From contig JAVEEC010000069.1 in NCBI GenBank assembly GCA_030840645.1, forward strand, positions 1 to 54,034: a stretch of 54,034 nucleotides of DNA. Reading direction: 5' to 3'. Positions 24,101-30,929 of this stretch are shown piece after piece. A model generated the notes under the pieces. The model had not been told where the DNA came from, searched no databases, and saw nothing but the letters and a program-made list of their open reading frames with translations. Origin of the DNA: Frankiaceae bacterium. GTDB lineage: Bacteria; Actinomycetota; Actinomycetes; BP-191. Numbering within the stretch: the stretch's first letter is position 1; every line of letters starts with the position of its first letter. Both the position numbers and the translations under genes were made by a program.

Positions 24101-26649
24101 TCGCCGCGGGCCAGAACACGACGGCACTGGAAGACGCCGGGTACACCCCGGTGGGCGGCTGGGCGACGGACATCAGCCCGGGCCCGGCCGACGAGTCCGG
24201 CCAGACACTGACGCTCACCGTGACGCACAACACGAACGGCGCGCTGTTCTCCACCGGCCCCGACATCGACGTGGCGACGGGCAACCTCACCTACACGCCG
24301 GCCCCGGACGCCGTCGGGGTGGCGCAGGTCACGGTGGTGCTGTCCGACGACGGCGGCGGCGCCGACTCCAGTGACCCGGTGACGTTCAGCATCACCGTCA
24401 CCGCGGTGAACGACGCGCCGTCGTTCTCCGGCGGGCAGAACCAGACGGTGCAGGAGGATGCCGGGCCGCAGACCGTCGGCGGCTGGGCCACCGGCCTCAG
24501 CACCGGGCCGCCCGACGAGTCCGGGCAGACATTGATGCTCGCCGTGACCGGCGTCTCGAACACCGGGCTGTTCACGGCCGGCCCGTCCGTCGACCCGGTC
24601 ACCGGCGACCTCACCTACACACCGGCGCCGGACGCCAGCGGCTCGACGGACTTCACCGTCACGCCGTCCGACGACGGCGGCACCGCAGACAGCGGCTTCA
24701 ACACGGGTGCGTCAGGGACGTTCAGCATCGAGGTGACCGCGGTCAACGACCCGCCGAGCTTCACCAAGGGTCCGGACCAGATGGTGTCCGAGGACGCGGG
24801 CCCGCAGACCGTCACCGGCTGGGCCAACGGCATGACCACCGGTGCGGCCGACGAGTCGGGCCAGACGCTGTCGTTCACCGTGACCAGCAACACCAACGGC
24901 CCGTTGTTCTCTGCGGGCCCGGACGTCGACGGCGTCACCGGTGACCTCACGTTCACGCCGGCGGAGAACGCGAACGGCACCGCCGACGTCACGCTGACGC
25001 TGTACGACAACGGCGGCGGCGCCGACACGAGTGCGCCGCAGACCTTCAGCATCGCCGTGACCGCGGTCAACGACCCACCGGTGTTCGACAAGGACGCGGA
25101 CCCGGAATCGCAAGAGGACGCGGGCCCGCAGACGGTGAGCGGCTGGGCGAGCGGCATCAGCGCCGGCGGGGCCGACGAGTCGGGCCAGGCGCTCGGCTTC
25201 ACCGTGACAATGAACGCTGGCACCACACTGTTCTCGACCGGCCCGTCGGTCGACAGCACCACCGGTGACCTGACCTACACGCCGGCGCCCGATGCCAACG
25301 GCAGCGCCGACGTCACGCTGACGCTCGCGGACGACGGGGGCGGCGCGGACACCAACGCGCCGCAGACGTTCACGATCACGGTGACGCCGGTGAACGACGC
25401 GCCGAGCTTCACGAACGGTCCCGACCGGACGGTCTCCGAGGACGCGGGCCCGCAGACCGTGAACGGCTGGGCCACCGACATCGACGCCGGTCCGGCCGAC
25501 GAGTCGGGGCAGACCCTGACGTTCACGGTCTCTGGCAACACCGGCAGCGGGTTGTTCTCGGTGTGGCCGGCGGTCGACGCCGCCACCGGTGACCTGACGT
25601 TCACCCCGGCGCCCGACGCCAACGGCACCGCCGATCTCACCGTGACGCTGTCCGACAACGGCGGCAGCGACGACACGAGCGCGCCGCACCCGCTCTCCAT
25701 CACGGTGACCGCGGTGAACGACGCGCCCGCGTTCACCAAGGGCGCCGACCAGAACGTGGACGAGAACTCCGGCGCGCAGACCGTGACCGACTGGGCCACC
25801 GGCATCAGTACCGGTCCGGCCGACGAGTCCGGTCAGGCTGTCACCTTCCCGATCACCGGCAACACGACGCCGACGCTGTTCTCGACCGCGCCCGCCGTCG
25901 ACGCGGCCGGCACGCTGACGTACACCATCGCCGACGGCCAGACGGGGTCGAGCACGATCACGTTGCACGCCGGGGACAGCGGCGGCACGCTCGACGGCGG
26001 CGACGACACGAGCGACGACCAGACGTTCACCATCACCGTCAACGAGCCGCAGGGCCTCGGCCCCTTCGCGGTCGACAACTTCGCGCTGACCGACGAGGAC
26101 GGCTCCATCGAGATCACCCTGGGCGCGCTCGCCCTCGGCGACGTGACGTTCAGCATCGTCAACGGTCCTACGCACGGCTCGCTCGGCGAGGTCGGCGCCG
26201 CCAACTGCTTCTTCATCTTCTGCGGCGCGACGGTCACCTACACCCCGGGGCCCGACTACAACGGTTCCGACTCGTTCACGTTCAAGGTCAACGACGGGGT
26301 CAACGACGGCAACACCGCCACGATCTCGATCACCGTGCTGCCGATGCAGGACGCGCCCACCGCGGACGGCCAGACCTCGGCGGCTAACAACGGCACGCCC
26401 GTTGTCCTCACCCTGTCGGGCAGCGACGTCGACGACGAGAACCTGACGTTCAGCATCGCGACCGGTCCCGGCCTCGGCAGCGTCGGCGCGTTCAGCCCAC
26501 CCGACTGCACCGCCGTGAACGTCTGCACGGCCACCGTCACCTACACCCCGACCGAGGGCGCGTCCGGCACCGACACGTTCACGTTCACGGTGAACGACGG
26601 CCACGTCGACAGCGACGCCGCCACCGTGACGATCGACGTCGCGACGTAG
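21190..26649 (+). CDS. Giant exported cadherin-like repeat protein (tandem-95 type), 1819 aa
   Basis: ATG 21190 follows AAGGG. A signal segment (residues 20-37, LLIALPLGGALVAAL) precedes a DUF11-like beta domain. Cadherin-like domains of the Big_9/VCBS type start near 299 (EETVISGSVLGNDSDADGDAI) and a second near 395. Ten repeats of about 105-110 residues follow (about 528-1617), each with the pattern VNDAPSF..G-x-DQTV-x-EDAGPQTV..GWATGIS..GPADESGQ. Two more cadherin-like domains end the protein. Asp-rich DxDxD sites suggest calcium binding. There is no LPxTG or transmembrane anchor, so it may be secreted or held by other means. Likely adhesin or matrix protein. Confidence 0.88.
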   Translation: MSARANGRPSRGGRLARGLLIALPLGGALVAALASTASGAAFGASVSVSAPPQYLGDTAGTTFTFTVKNTGTSNRIGAVEIRRPSDGWTVVACPAGPAGWKRTATASSCRYTSAVSAADDLAPKAAKTFQVKATSAQGRTNRTGTWRAVVSRSNGFSPAGNVANAAPTTTTSMTSTVFTWQVVSAPLTGSTAFGGCPAGAKSAHAGTTHTAVVCARNHAYTRLAPVKAYSALGGTMVKTPGGYDAVSAPARSGVLGVVHWTGTTLTSTVGTGKTVAVRIGSAANQTSPLTTLTGYAATNTAPVAAADAASGAEETVISGSVLGNDSDADGDAIDATVAAQPSHGSVDLDDNGSFTYTPAANFAGPDSFTYTASDGFTSSTPATVTLTVDPVNDGPADTVPGAQTVGEDRVLTFAIGTNGVSVADVDSAASDISVTLTVTNGTLAPSTDDGMTSCTGDDTSTLVLVGPLAAVNTALDGLTYSPNANFHGADTLTMLTSDLGHTGSGGALTDTDTVAITVSSVNDEPSFVKGADQTVAEDSGAHTVIGWATGTSPGPADEAGQSVEFLVVVNDTNGLFTTQPAVATNGDLTYTLAADAFGTATVTVSAHDNGGTANGGDDLGSDTLIVTATPVNDAPSFTNAGNLPTVGEDAGAQTLASWATNVSKGPANESGQTLHFTVTNDGGGLFSTEPAVAADGTLTYTTAPNASGTANVTATLADDGDTTGGGSDTSATVTVTLTVGAVNDAPTFTMGDDQTTPEDSEPQNVATWATEISGGPADESQTVDFIVTNDTNAMFSAQPVVAANGDLTYTPADNAFGVVTVTVKAHDVDGGADTSEPQTFTITVSPVNDTPAFTKGGDQTVDEDAGPQTVTGWATGISAGPPNESGQALTFAASRGATTRSRVTSVSNDTLFSAVPAIDAVTGDLTFTPAPDANGTASLTVTLSDDGGGDDTSAPQTFTITVNAVNDPPTFAAGQNTTALEDAGYTPVGGWATDISPGPADESGQTLTLTVTHNTNGALFSTGPDIDVATGNLTYTPAPDAVGVAQVTVVLSDDGGGADSSDPVTFSITVTAVNDAPSFSGGQNQTVQEDAGPQTVGGWATGLSTGPPDESGQTLMLAVTGVSNTGLFTAGPSVDPVTGDLTYTPAPDASGSTDFTVTPSDDGGTADSGFNTGASGTFSIEVTAVNDPPSFTKGPDQMVSEDAGPQTVTGWANGMTTGAADESGQTLSFTVTSNTNGPLFSAGPDVDGVTGDLTFTPAENANGTADVTLTLYDNGGGADTSAPQTFSIAVTAVNDPPVFDKDADPESQEDAGPQTVSGWASGISAGGADESGQALGFTVTMNAGTTLFSTGPSVDSTTGDLTYTPAPDANGSADVTLTLADDGGGADTNAPQTFTITVTPVNDAPSFTNGPDRTVSEDAGPQTVNGWATDIDAGPADESGQTLTFTVSGNTGSGLFSVWPAVDAATGDLTFTPAPDANGTADLTVTLSDNGGSDDTSAPHPLSITVTAVNDAPAFTKGADQNVDENSGAQTVTDWATGISTGPADESGQAVTFPITGNTTPTLFSTAPAVDAAGTLTYTIADGQTGSSTITLHAGDSGGTLDGGDDTSDDQTFTITVNEPQGLGPFAVDNFALTDEDGSIEITLGALALGDVTFSIVNGPTHGSLGEVGAANCFFIFCGATVTYTPGPDYNGSDSFTFKVNDGVNDGNTATISITVLPMQDAPTADGQTSAANNGTPVVLTLSGSDVDDENLTFSIATGPGLGSVGAFSPPDCTAVNVCTATVTYTPTEGASGTDTFTFTVNDGHVDSDAATVTIDVAT
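22773..26040 (+). repeat. Ten in-frame repeats of about 330 bp
   Basis: Codon-level repeats encode the GWATGIS-x-GPADESGQ module inside the 1819-aa protein. Copies 4 and 6-10 look most alike at the DNA level (GAGGACGCGGGCCCGCAGACC recurs in variants), pointing to recent internal duplication or gene conversion. Expect assembly and recombination problems here. Confidence 0.8.
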
Positions 26650-26734
26650 GACGTATCCGGACGTTCCGCGATCCGCCGCACGCCGGCTCCGGACGTGCCA
26701 CGCTGGGCCCGGCGCCGCATGACCGGGGGTTGCG

Positions 26735-28126
26735 ATGGCCGCCAGGGTGGCGCTCGGCACCGCGGTCCTCCTCCTCGCGACCTCACTCTCCGCCTGCACC
26801 AGCGTCGGCTCCGACCTCACCGTGCCCGCCGCGGACGCGACCCCGCCCACCGCGGCCGCGCTGCAGGCCGACGTCCCGCACCGCCCGCTCGCGAACGTGC
26901 TGCTCGGCTCCCCCGCGGCGCGCGGCGAGATGGGCGAGAACGACAAGGTCCACGTCGTCGCGCGCGGCGACGACACCGACGGCGGCGTCAAGGACGTGCG
27001 GATCTGGGTCGCGACCACGCAGTACCGGACCGGGTCGACCGTCGGCCCCGGTGCCGCGACGGTGGTCGCGAGCAGCCCGAGCAGCGCGGTGCCCGGCGGC
27101 ACGGCGAAGAGCGCGGGGAGCGTCACCTGGGACTTCGACGTCCCCACCCGGCTCGGCGGCTACCAGGGCGTCAAGCTCGACCTCTTCGCCGAGGTCGAGA
27201 ACTTCCACGGCGGCAAGGTCAGGACCTCGACGCTCACGCTGGACTTCCACCGCAAGGACCTCGAGCTGTTCGTGATCCCGCTCACCGACGACGACGGCGG
27301 CCACCCGTTCACCGCGACCGCCGCGGACTTCGCCGCCCTCGTGGGCCGGGTCAACGGCGTGTACAGCGGTACCGGGATCCGCTTCCGCTTCGACCCCGCG
27401 ACCGACTGGGCGCCGCGCGCCGACACCAGGCTCAACAGGGAGCAGGTAGGCTTCCAGATGACGGCCACGGCGATCGCGACGGCGCGCCCGACGCAGATCG
27501 TGGCGTTCCTCCGGTGGGGTCCCGACGACACGAACCGGACCGGCAACGGCAACGCGTTCCCGCCCCCGGGCGCGAACCCGCGCCCGCCGAGCGTCACCGA
27601 CGCCGACCAGCGGTTCGTGATGCTGCCGGACCTGCTGGACGCGTCGTTCAGCTTCCTCAACCTGCACAACGGCTCGTTCGTCGCGCACGAGCTCGGGCAC
27701 TACCTCGGGCTCTACCACACGTTCCCCGGCTGGACCGACCTCGGCGGCCCGGTCTACAAGGGCGTCCGCCCCGCCAGCGCGGCGGCCGCGGACCAGGCGG
27801 TCGTCGACTTCATCGCGGCGAATGGCGGGACGATCGACGCGCTCGACGGCGACTCTCTGTCGGACACCCCACCGGACCCGGCGCAGATGCTGTACGACGC
27901 GCACGGCCAGGACATCTGCACGAACGCCTCCGTCACCGTGACGGGCATGCGCGCCGGGGCCGCGGTGTCGTACACCGTCGCGGCCGACCACTGGAACGTC
28001 ATGAGCTACTACGCGAGCTGCGTGCCCGCCGGTACGCCGCCCGTGCCGCAGACGTTCACGTTCCAGCAGATCCAGGCGATGCACAACGGGTTGAAGAGGC
28101 CGCAGCGCAGCGGGCTCGTTCCGTAG
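26735..28126 (+). CDS. Lipoprotein metallopeptidase of the M43/pappalysin type, 463 aa
   Basis: The start is ATG 26735. The signal peptide ends in a lipobox (LSAC, Cys21), so the mature protein should be lipid-anchored. The extended zinc motif HELGHYLGLYH has ligands His318, His322 and His328 with Glu319 as base. A Met-turn candidate (WNVMSYY) lies about 100 residues on. Both are metzincin features and the setting fits M43 (cytophagalysin/pappalysin). The N-terminal 200 residues form a beta-rich domain. It follows the giant repeat protein gene by 85 bases on the same strand, so it might process or accompany it. Confidence 0.85.
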   Translation: MAARVALGTAVLLLATSLSACTSVGSDLTVPAADATPPTAAALQADVPHRPLANVLLGSPAARGEMGENDKVHVVARGDDTDGGVKDVRIWVATTQYRTGSTVGPGAATVVASSPSSAVPGGTAKSAGSVTWDFDVPTRLGGYQGVKLDLFAEVENFHGGKVRTSTLTLDFHRKDLELFVIPLTDDDGGHPFTATAADFAALVGRVNGVYSGTGIRFRFDPATDWAPRADTRLNREQVGFQMTATAIATARPTQIVAFLRWGPDDTNRTGNGNAFPPPGANPRPPSVTDADQRFVMLPDLLDASFSFLNLHNGSFVAHELGHYLGLYHTFPGWTDLGGPVYKGVRPASAAAADQAVVDFIAANGGTIDALDGDSLSDTPPDPAQMLYDAHGQDICTNASVTVTGMRAGAAVSYTVAADHWNVMSYYASCVPAGTPPVPQTFTFQQIQAMHNGLKRPQRSGLVP

Positions 28127-28163
28127 ACGACGGAAACTGCTCACGACGGAAGTCGCGGCTCCG

Positions 28164-28182
28164 CGCGTAACGCGTAGGTCAG
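28164..28182 (+). promoter_or_regulatory. 19-bp motif shared with 2815-2833
   Basis: cgcgtaacgCgtaggTcag matches the motif in front of the regulator gene at 2861 in 17 of 19 positions. It lies 42 bases before the ATG at 28224. A short GTCCCTACC follows, and similar CCCTAC words precede the starts at 710, 36169, 49386 and 51443(-). Confidence 0.35.
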
Positions 28183-28223
28183 AGGTTCGTCCCTACCGTC
28201 TTCCGACCGAGAGGAACGTCGTC

Positions 28224-29450
28224 ATGCGAGGAGCACGGATCATCCGAACTACCGCGTCACTGGCCGGACTCGCCCTGTGCGTCGGGGGCGTCGCCCCCGC
28301 CGGGGCCACGTCCGCGACGACCGGCACCGCCCGGCTGGAGCGGGTCGTGGCGACGTTCGCCACCGAGCTGGGCACGCCCGGCGTCGACACCGCCGCGATC
28401 CGCCGCGCCGGGCTCTCCCCCACGCTCACCGGCGCCATGGCGAGCGCGCTCGAGTCGCTCATGGCCTGCGCGCGGATCAGCCGGACGGCGGCACCGGATG
28501 CAGAGAAGGCTGCCGCCCTGCGGTCGTGCGGCGAGACCGCCGTCGCGCAGGTCGACGCGCTGCGGACCGCGGCGAGCGCGCCCGCGGCCAAGCGCTCGAA
28601 CGAGATCGACCTCTGGCCGGTCCTCCGCTACGAGCCCGACAACAACGACGACGTGTACGACGCCGACTACGTCCTGATCCTCGACGCGGCGGGCGACGAC
28701 TCCTACTTCAACAATGCCGGCGGCAACGCGATCGACGTGCTGCGCGGCCCGGCACCGGCCCCGAACCCGGGCCCGGCCCGCGGCTGCCAGATGGACGGCG
28801 AGCTCGGCTTCGAGTGCGTGGTCGCGGCGGCGGCGCTCGTCGACCTCTCCGGCAACGACACCTACCAGCGGTTCGAGACGCCCGGCGTCGACTCGGCGTG
28901 CACCTCGGACCCGCTCGTCCGGCGGATCGTGCTGGAAGGTGCCGGAGCGGGCGGCGTCGGCATCCTCGTCGACGCGCGCGGCGACGACACGTACAACGGC
29001 AAGATCCTCACGATCGGCACCGGGCACATCGGGTTCGGCTACCTGCGCGACGTCTCCGGCAACGACAGCTACACCGCGATCCGGACGAGCATCGGCGCGT
29101 CCGTCGTCGCGGGCACCGGCCACCTGCTGGACGAGGCCGGCGACGACTCGTACTCGTACTACATGCCGGCGGGCGGCGCCTTCGACAACAACGGCGTCTG
29201 CCAGACGACGACGGGCACGATCATGGGCGGGTCGCTCCTAGGCGGGCTCGCGACGTTCCGCGACCTCGACGGCACCGACACCTACGCCGCTCCGTCGGCG
29301 GGGGCGCTCGGCTCCGGTCAGCTCGGCGGCGTCGGCGTCTTCCTCGACGCGGGCGGCGACACGGACGGCTACACCGGTCCGGCCGGGCACACGAACAACG
29401 TGACCCTGCTGCCCTCCGCCGCGAACCAGGGGCTGTTCATCGACTCCTGA
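28224..29450 (+). CDS. Exported protein with D-x-x-G-D-D-x-Y repeats, 408 aa
   Basis: ATG with GAGAGGAA upstream. The signal peptide (SLAGLALCVGGVAPAGA) is followed by a helical N-terminal region (residues 30-125). A repeat region comes next, with seven copies of a short motif: DAAGDDSYF, DLSGNDTYQ, DARGDDTYN, DVSGNDSYT, DEAGDDSYS, DLDGTDTYA and DAGGDTDGY. They are spaced by about 25-60 residues rich in Gly and Ala. The Asp/Asn/Gly clusters resemble calcium-binding beta-roll or RTX-like turns, but the nonapeptide spacing is absent. Probably secreted beta-solenoid; function unknown. A good terminator follows. Confidence 0.8.
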   Translation: MRGARIIRTTASLAGLALCVGGVAPAGATSATTGTARLERVVATFATELGTPGVDTAAIRRAGLSPTLTGAMASALESLMACARISRTAAPDAEKAAALRSCGETAVAQVDALRTAASAPAAKRSNEIDLWPVLRYEPDNNDDVYDADYVLILDAAGDDSYFNNAGGNAIDVLRGPAPAPNPGPARGCQMDGELGFECVVAAAALVDLSGNDTYQRFETPGVDSACTSDPLVRRIVLEGAGAGGVGILVDARGDDTYNGKILTIGTGHIGFGYLRDVSGNDSYTAIRTSIGASVVAGTGHLLDEAGDDSYSYYMPAGGAFDNNGVCQTTTGTIMGGSLLGGLATFRDLDGTDTYAAPSAGALGSGQLGGVGVFLDAGGDTDGYTGPAGHTNNVTLLPSAANQGLFIDS

Positions 29451-29467
29451 GCGCAACGGCTCCGCGA

Positions 29468-29491
29468 GGGGGTGGTTATCTCACCACCCCC
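29468..29491 (+). terminator. Terminator hairpin
   Basis: Nine-base arms GGGGGTGGT (29468-29476) and ACCACCCCC (29483-29491) flank a six-base loop 17 bases after the stop at 29450. Confidence 0.8.
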
Positions 29492-29517
29492 ACGCACGGC
29501 ATCCCCACGACTGTCGC

Positions 29518-29567
29518 GTTCTGTGCAGCCCACCCGCCCCTCTTGAGCGTGGTGATCTTCACGGAAC
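29518..29567 (+). repeat. 50-bp interspersed repeat, copy 1
   Basis: Begins GTTCTGTGCAG and ends TTCACGGAAC. The reverse complement of 53769-53818 matches it at 44 of 50 positions with no gaps. The ends are near-perfect inverted repeats (GTTCTGTG / CACGGAAC). It lies between two convergent genes. Confidence 0.8.
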
Positions 29568-29608
29568 GAGCCGGCCGCGGCGGATCAGGACGTTTCGCGG
29601 GCCGCCGG

Positions 29609-30466
29609 TCAGGCGAGCGGTGCCGTCAGCAGGGTGAGCCGCAGTCCGGTGTGCCTCGTGGTGCGGGCCAGCGCCGGTCCGAACGGCTGGGTCGCCCAGC
29701 CGAGCGGGATCGTCAAGCCGCCGGTGAACAGGCCGACGGCATCGCCGTTCGCCCGCATCACCGCGCTGCCGTGCGCGATGCTCAGCAGCCCTTCCGTCAC
29801 GACGTAGGCCCGGTCCAGGCCGTACGAGTGCAGGACGCCGCTGCGCGCGTTCGGCCTGGGCGTGACGTCGCCGGGCTCGGCGAGGCTCGCCGAGTACACG
29901 TGCACCTCTTCGGGGCCCGCGCCCGGCGTCGCGAGCCGGCGCGGACCGCCGAACAACGGCACGCTCGGGTCGAGCTTCACGCCCGGGTCGAGACGGACGA
30001 TCGCGAAGTCGACGCCTTCCTTGTTCACGGCGTAGGTCAGCGAGCCGATCCGCTTGTCGTCACCGTCCCGCACGACGGGGCCGTTCTTCTTGTAGTACGG
30101 CTCGAGCTCGCTGTCCCCCGCCAGCGTGCAGGTCGGCAGCTGCGGGATGAGGGCGGGCAGCGGGGGCGGCAGCTCCTCGAACACGTCCTCCAGGCAGGTG
30201 TAGTCGAGGAAGCAGCTACCGGGGAGCGTGAGGTACTTCTGCTTGTTCTGGTCGGTGAACGCGAAGCTCGCTCCGCACGAGATGTTGCCCCACTTCGCGC
30301 TGTTGACGTGCAGCACCATCCCCGGGCGTACGCCCGCGCAGAAGTACTGCGCGGCGTGCGGGTCGGTGACCGGCAGGCTGGACGTGCAGGCGTTGGCGGC
30401 GTGCGCGGAGAGGTGGGGCCCGCCGGCGAGCGCGGCGAGCAGCAGCAACGACAGGGAACGACGCAT
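29609..30466 (-). CDS. Exported trypsin-like (S1) protein lacking the catalytic His, 285 aa
   Basis: ATG 30466 has GGGAGGAA upstream, and a signal peptide ends near AHAA. The fold pattern of bacterial chymotrypsin-like proteins is visible. SCGASFAFTDQNKQKYLTLPGSC has the place of the usual T-A-G-H-C motif, but Ser84 replaces the His. DFAIVRLD gives the expected Asp153, and AHGSAVMRANGDAVGLFTGG resembles the Ser loop, with Ser234. Cys are plentiful (likely 3-4 disulfides). With the His gone, peptidase activity is unlikely. It may be a binding or inhibitory pseudoenzyme. Confidence 0.75.
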   Translation of the reverse strand: MRRSLSLLLLAALAGGPHLSAHAANACTSSLPVTDPHAAQYFCAGVRPGMVLHVNSAKWGNISCGASFAFTDQNKQKYLTLPGSCFLDYTCLEDVFEELPPPLPALIPQLPTCTLAGDSELEPYYKKNGPVVRDGDDKRIGSLTYAVNKEGVDFAIVRLDPGVKLDPSVPLFGGPRRLATPGAGPEEVHVYSASLAEPGDVTPRPNARSGVLHSYGLDRAYVVTEGLLSIAHGSAVMRANGDAVGLFTGGLTIPLGWATQPFGPALARTTRHTGLRLTLLTAPLA

Positions 30467-30548
30467 CGGGTTCCTCCCGTGATCGACTGCACCCGAGAGC
30501 CCCGCGGCGGCGCGGAGGTTCGCCGGGAAGGAAACCGGTCACGCGGTC

Positions 30549-30929
30549 CTACGACGAGAGGCCGAGCATCCCCTGCACGGTCGGCAGCAGCCGGTCGAGC
30601 TGCGACTTGGAGAGGTACCCGTCGACGGCGGGCTCGGCGGCGGCCTCCTTCGCGAGGTCGAACGCCGTGAAGAGCAGGATCTTCGCGGTCGGCGCGACCG
30701 ACTTCAGCAACGGTGCGGCGTCGAGGCCCATCAGGTCCCCCTCGATGGAGTGGTCGAGGATGATCAGCCCGGGCTCGGCGACCTTCGCGATCGCGATCGC
30801 CTCCTCCGCCGACGACGCCTCGCCGAACAGCTCGATCCGCGGGTCGGCCATCAACGTCATCCGGATCAGCAGCCGGATGTCGGCCTCGTCCTCGACCACG
30901 ACGAGAAGCCGCACCTTCTCCTCCGTCAT
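30549..30929 (-). CDS. Single-domain response regulator, 126 aa
   Basis: Only a receiver domain is present: acidic pair E13/D14 (VVVEDEADIRLL), phospho-acceptor Asp59 (LIILDHSIEGD), Thr in LLFTAF and Lys109 (YLSKSQ). There is no output domain, so it acts by protein contact or as a phosphate shuttle. Its ATG overlaps the stop of the kinase gene (ATGA at 30926-30929), so the pair is coupled and this is the cognate partner. Confidence 0.88.
   Translation of the reverse strand: MTEEKVRLLVVVEDEADIRLLIRMTLMADPRIELFGEASSAEEAIAIAKVAEPGLIILDHSIEGDLMGLDAAPLLKSVAPTAKILLFTAFDLAKEAAAEPAVDGYLSKSQLDRLLPTVQGMLGLSS

Noticed and set aside
21091..24228. A minus-strand open frame of about 1045 codons under the repeat protein gene
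   Set aside because: Antisense shadow of the cadherin-like repeats; its composition is Arg/Gly/Val-rich without motifs.
22773..26040. Regular DNA repeats that could suggest a CRISPR array
   Set aside because: Repeats are about 330 bp, in frame and encode protein modules; no short direct repeats with spacers are present.
28277..30670. A plus-strand open frame of nearly 800 codons over the repeat and trypsin-like genes
   Set aside because: Shadow of the 28224 gene in another frame, then antisense of the trypsin-like gene.
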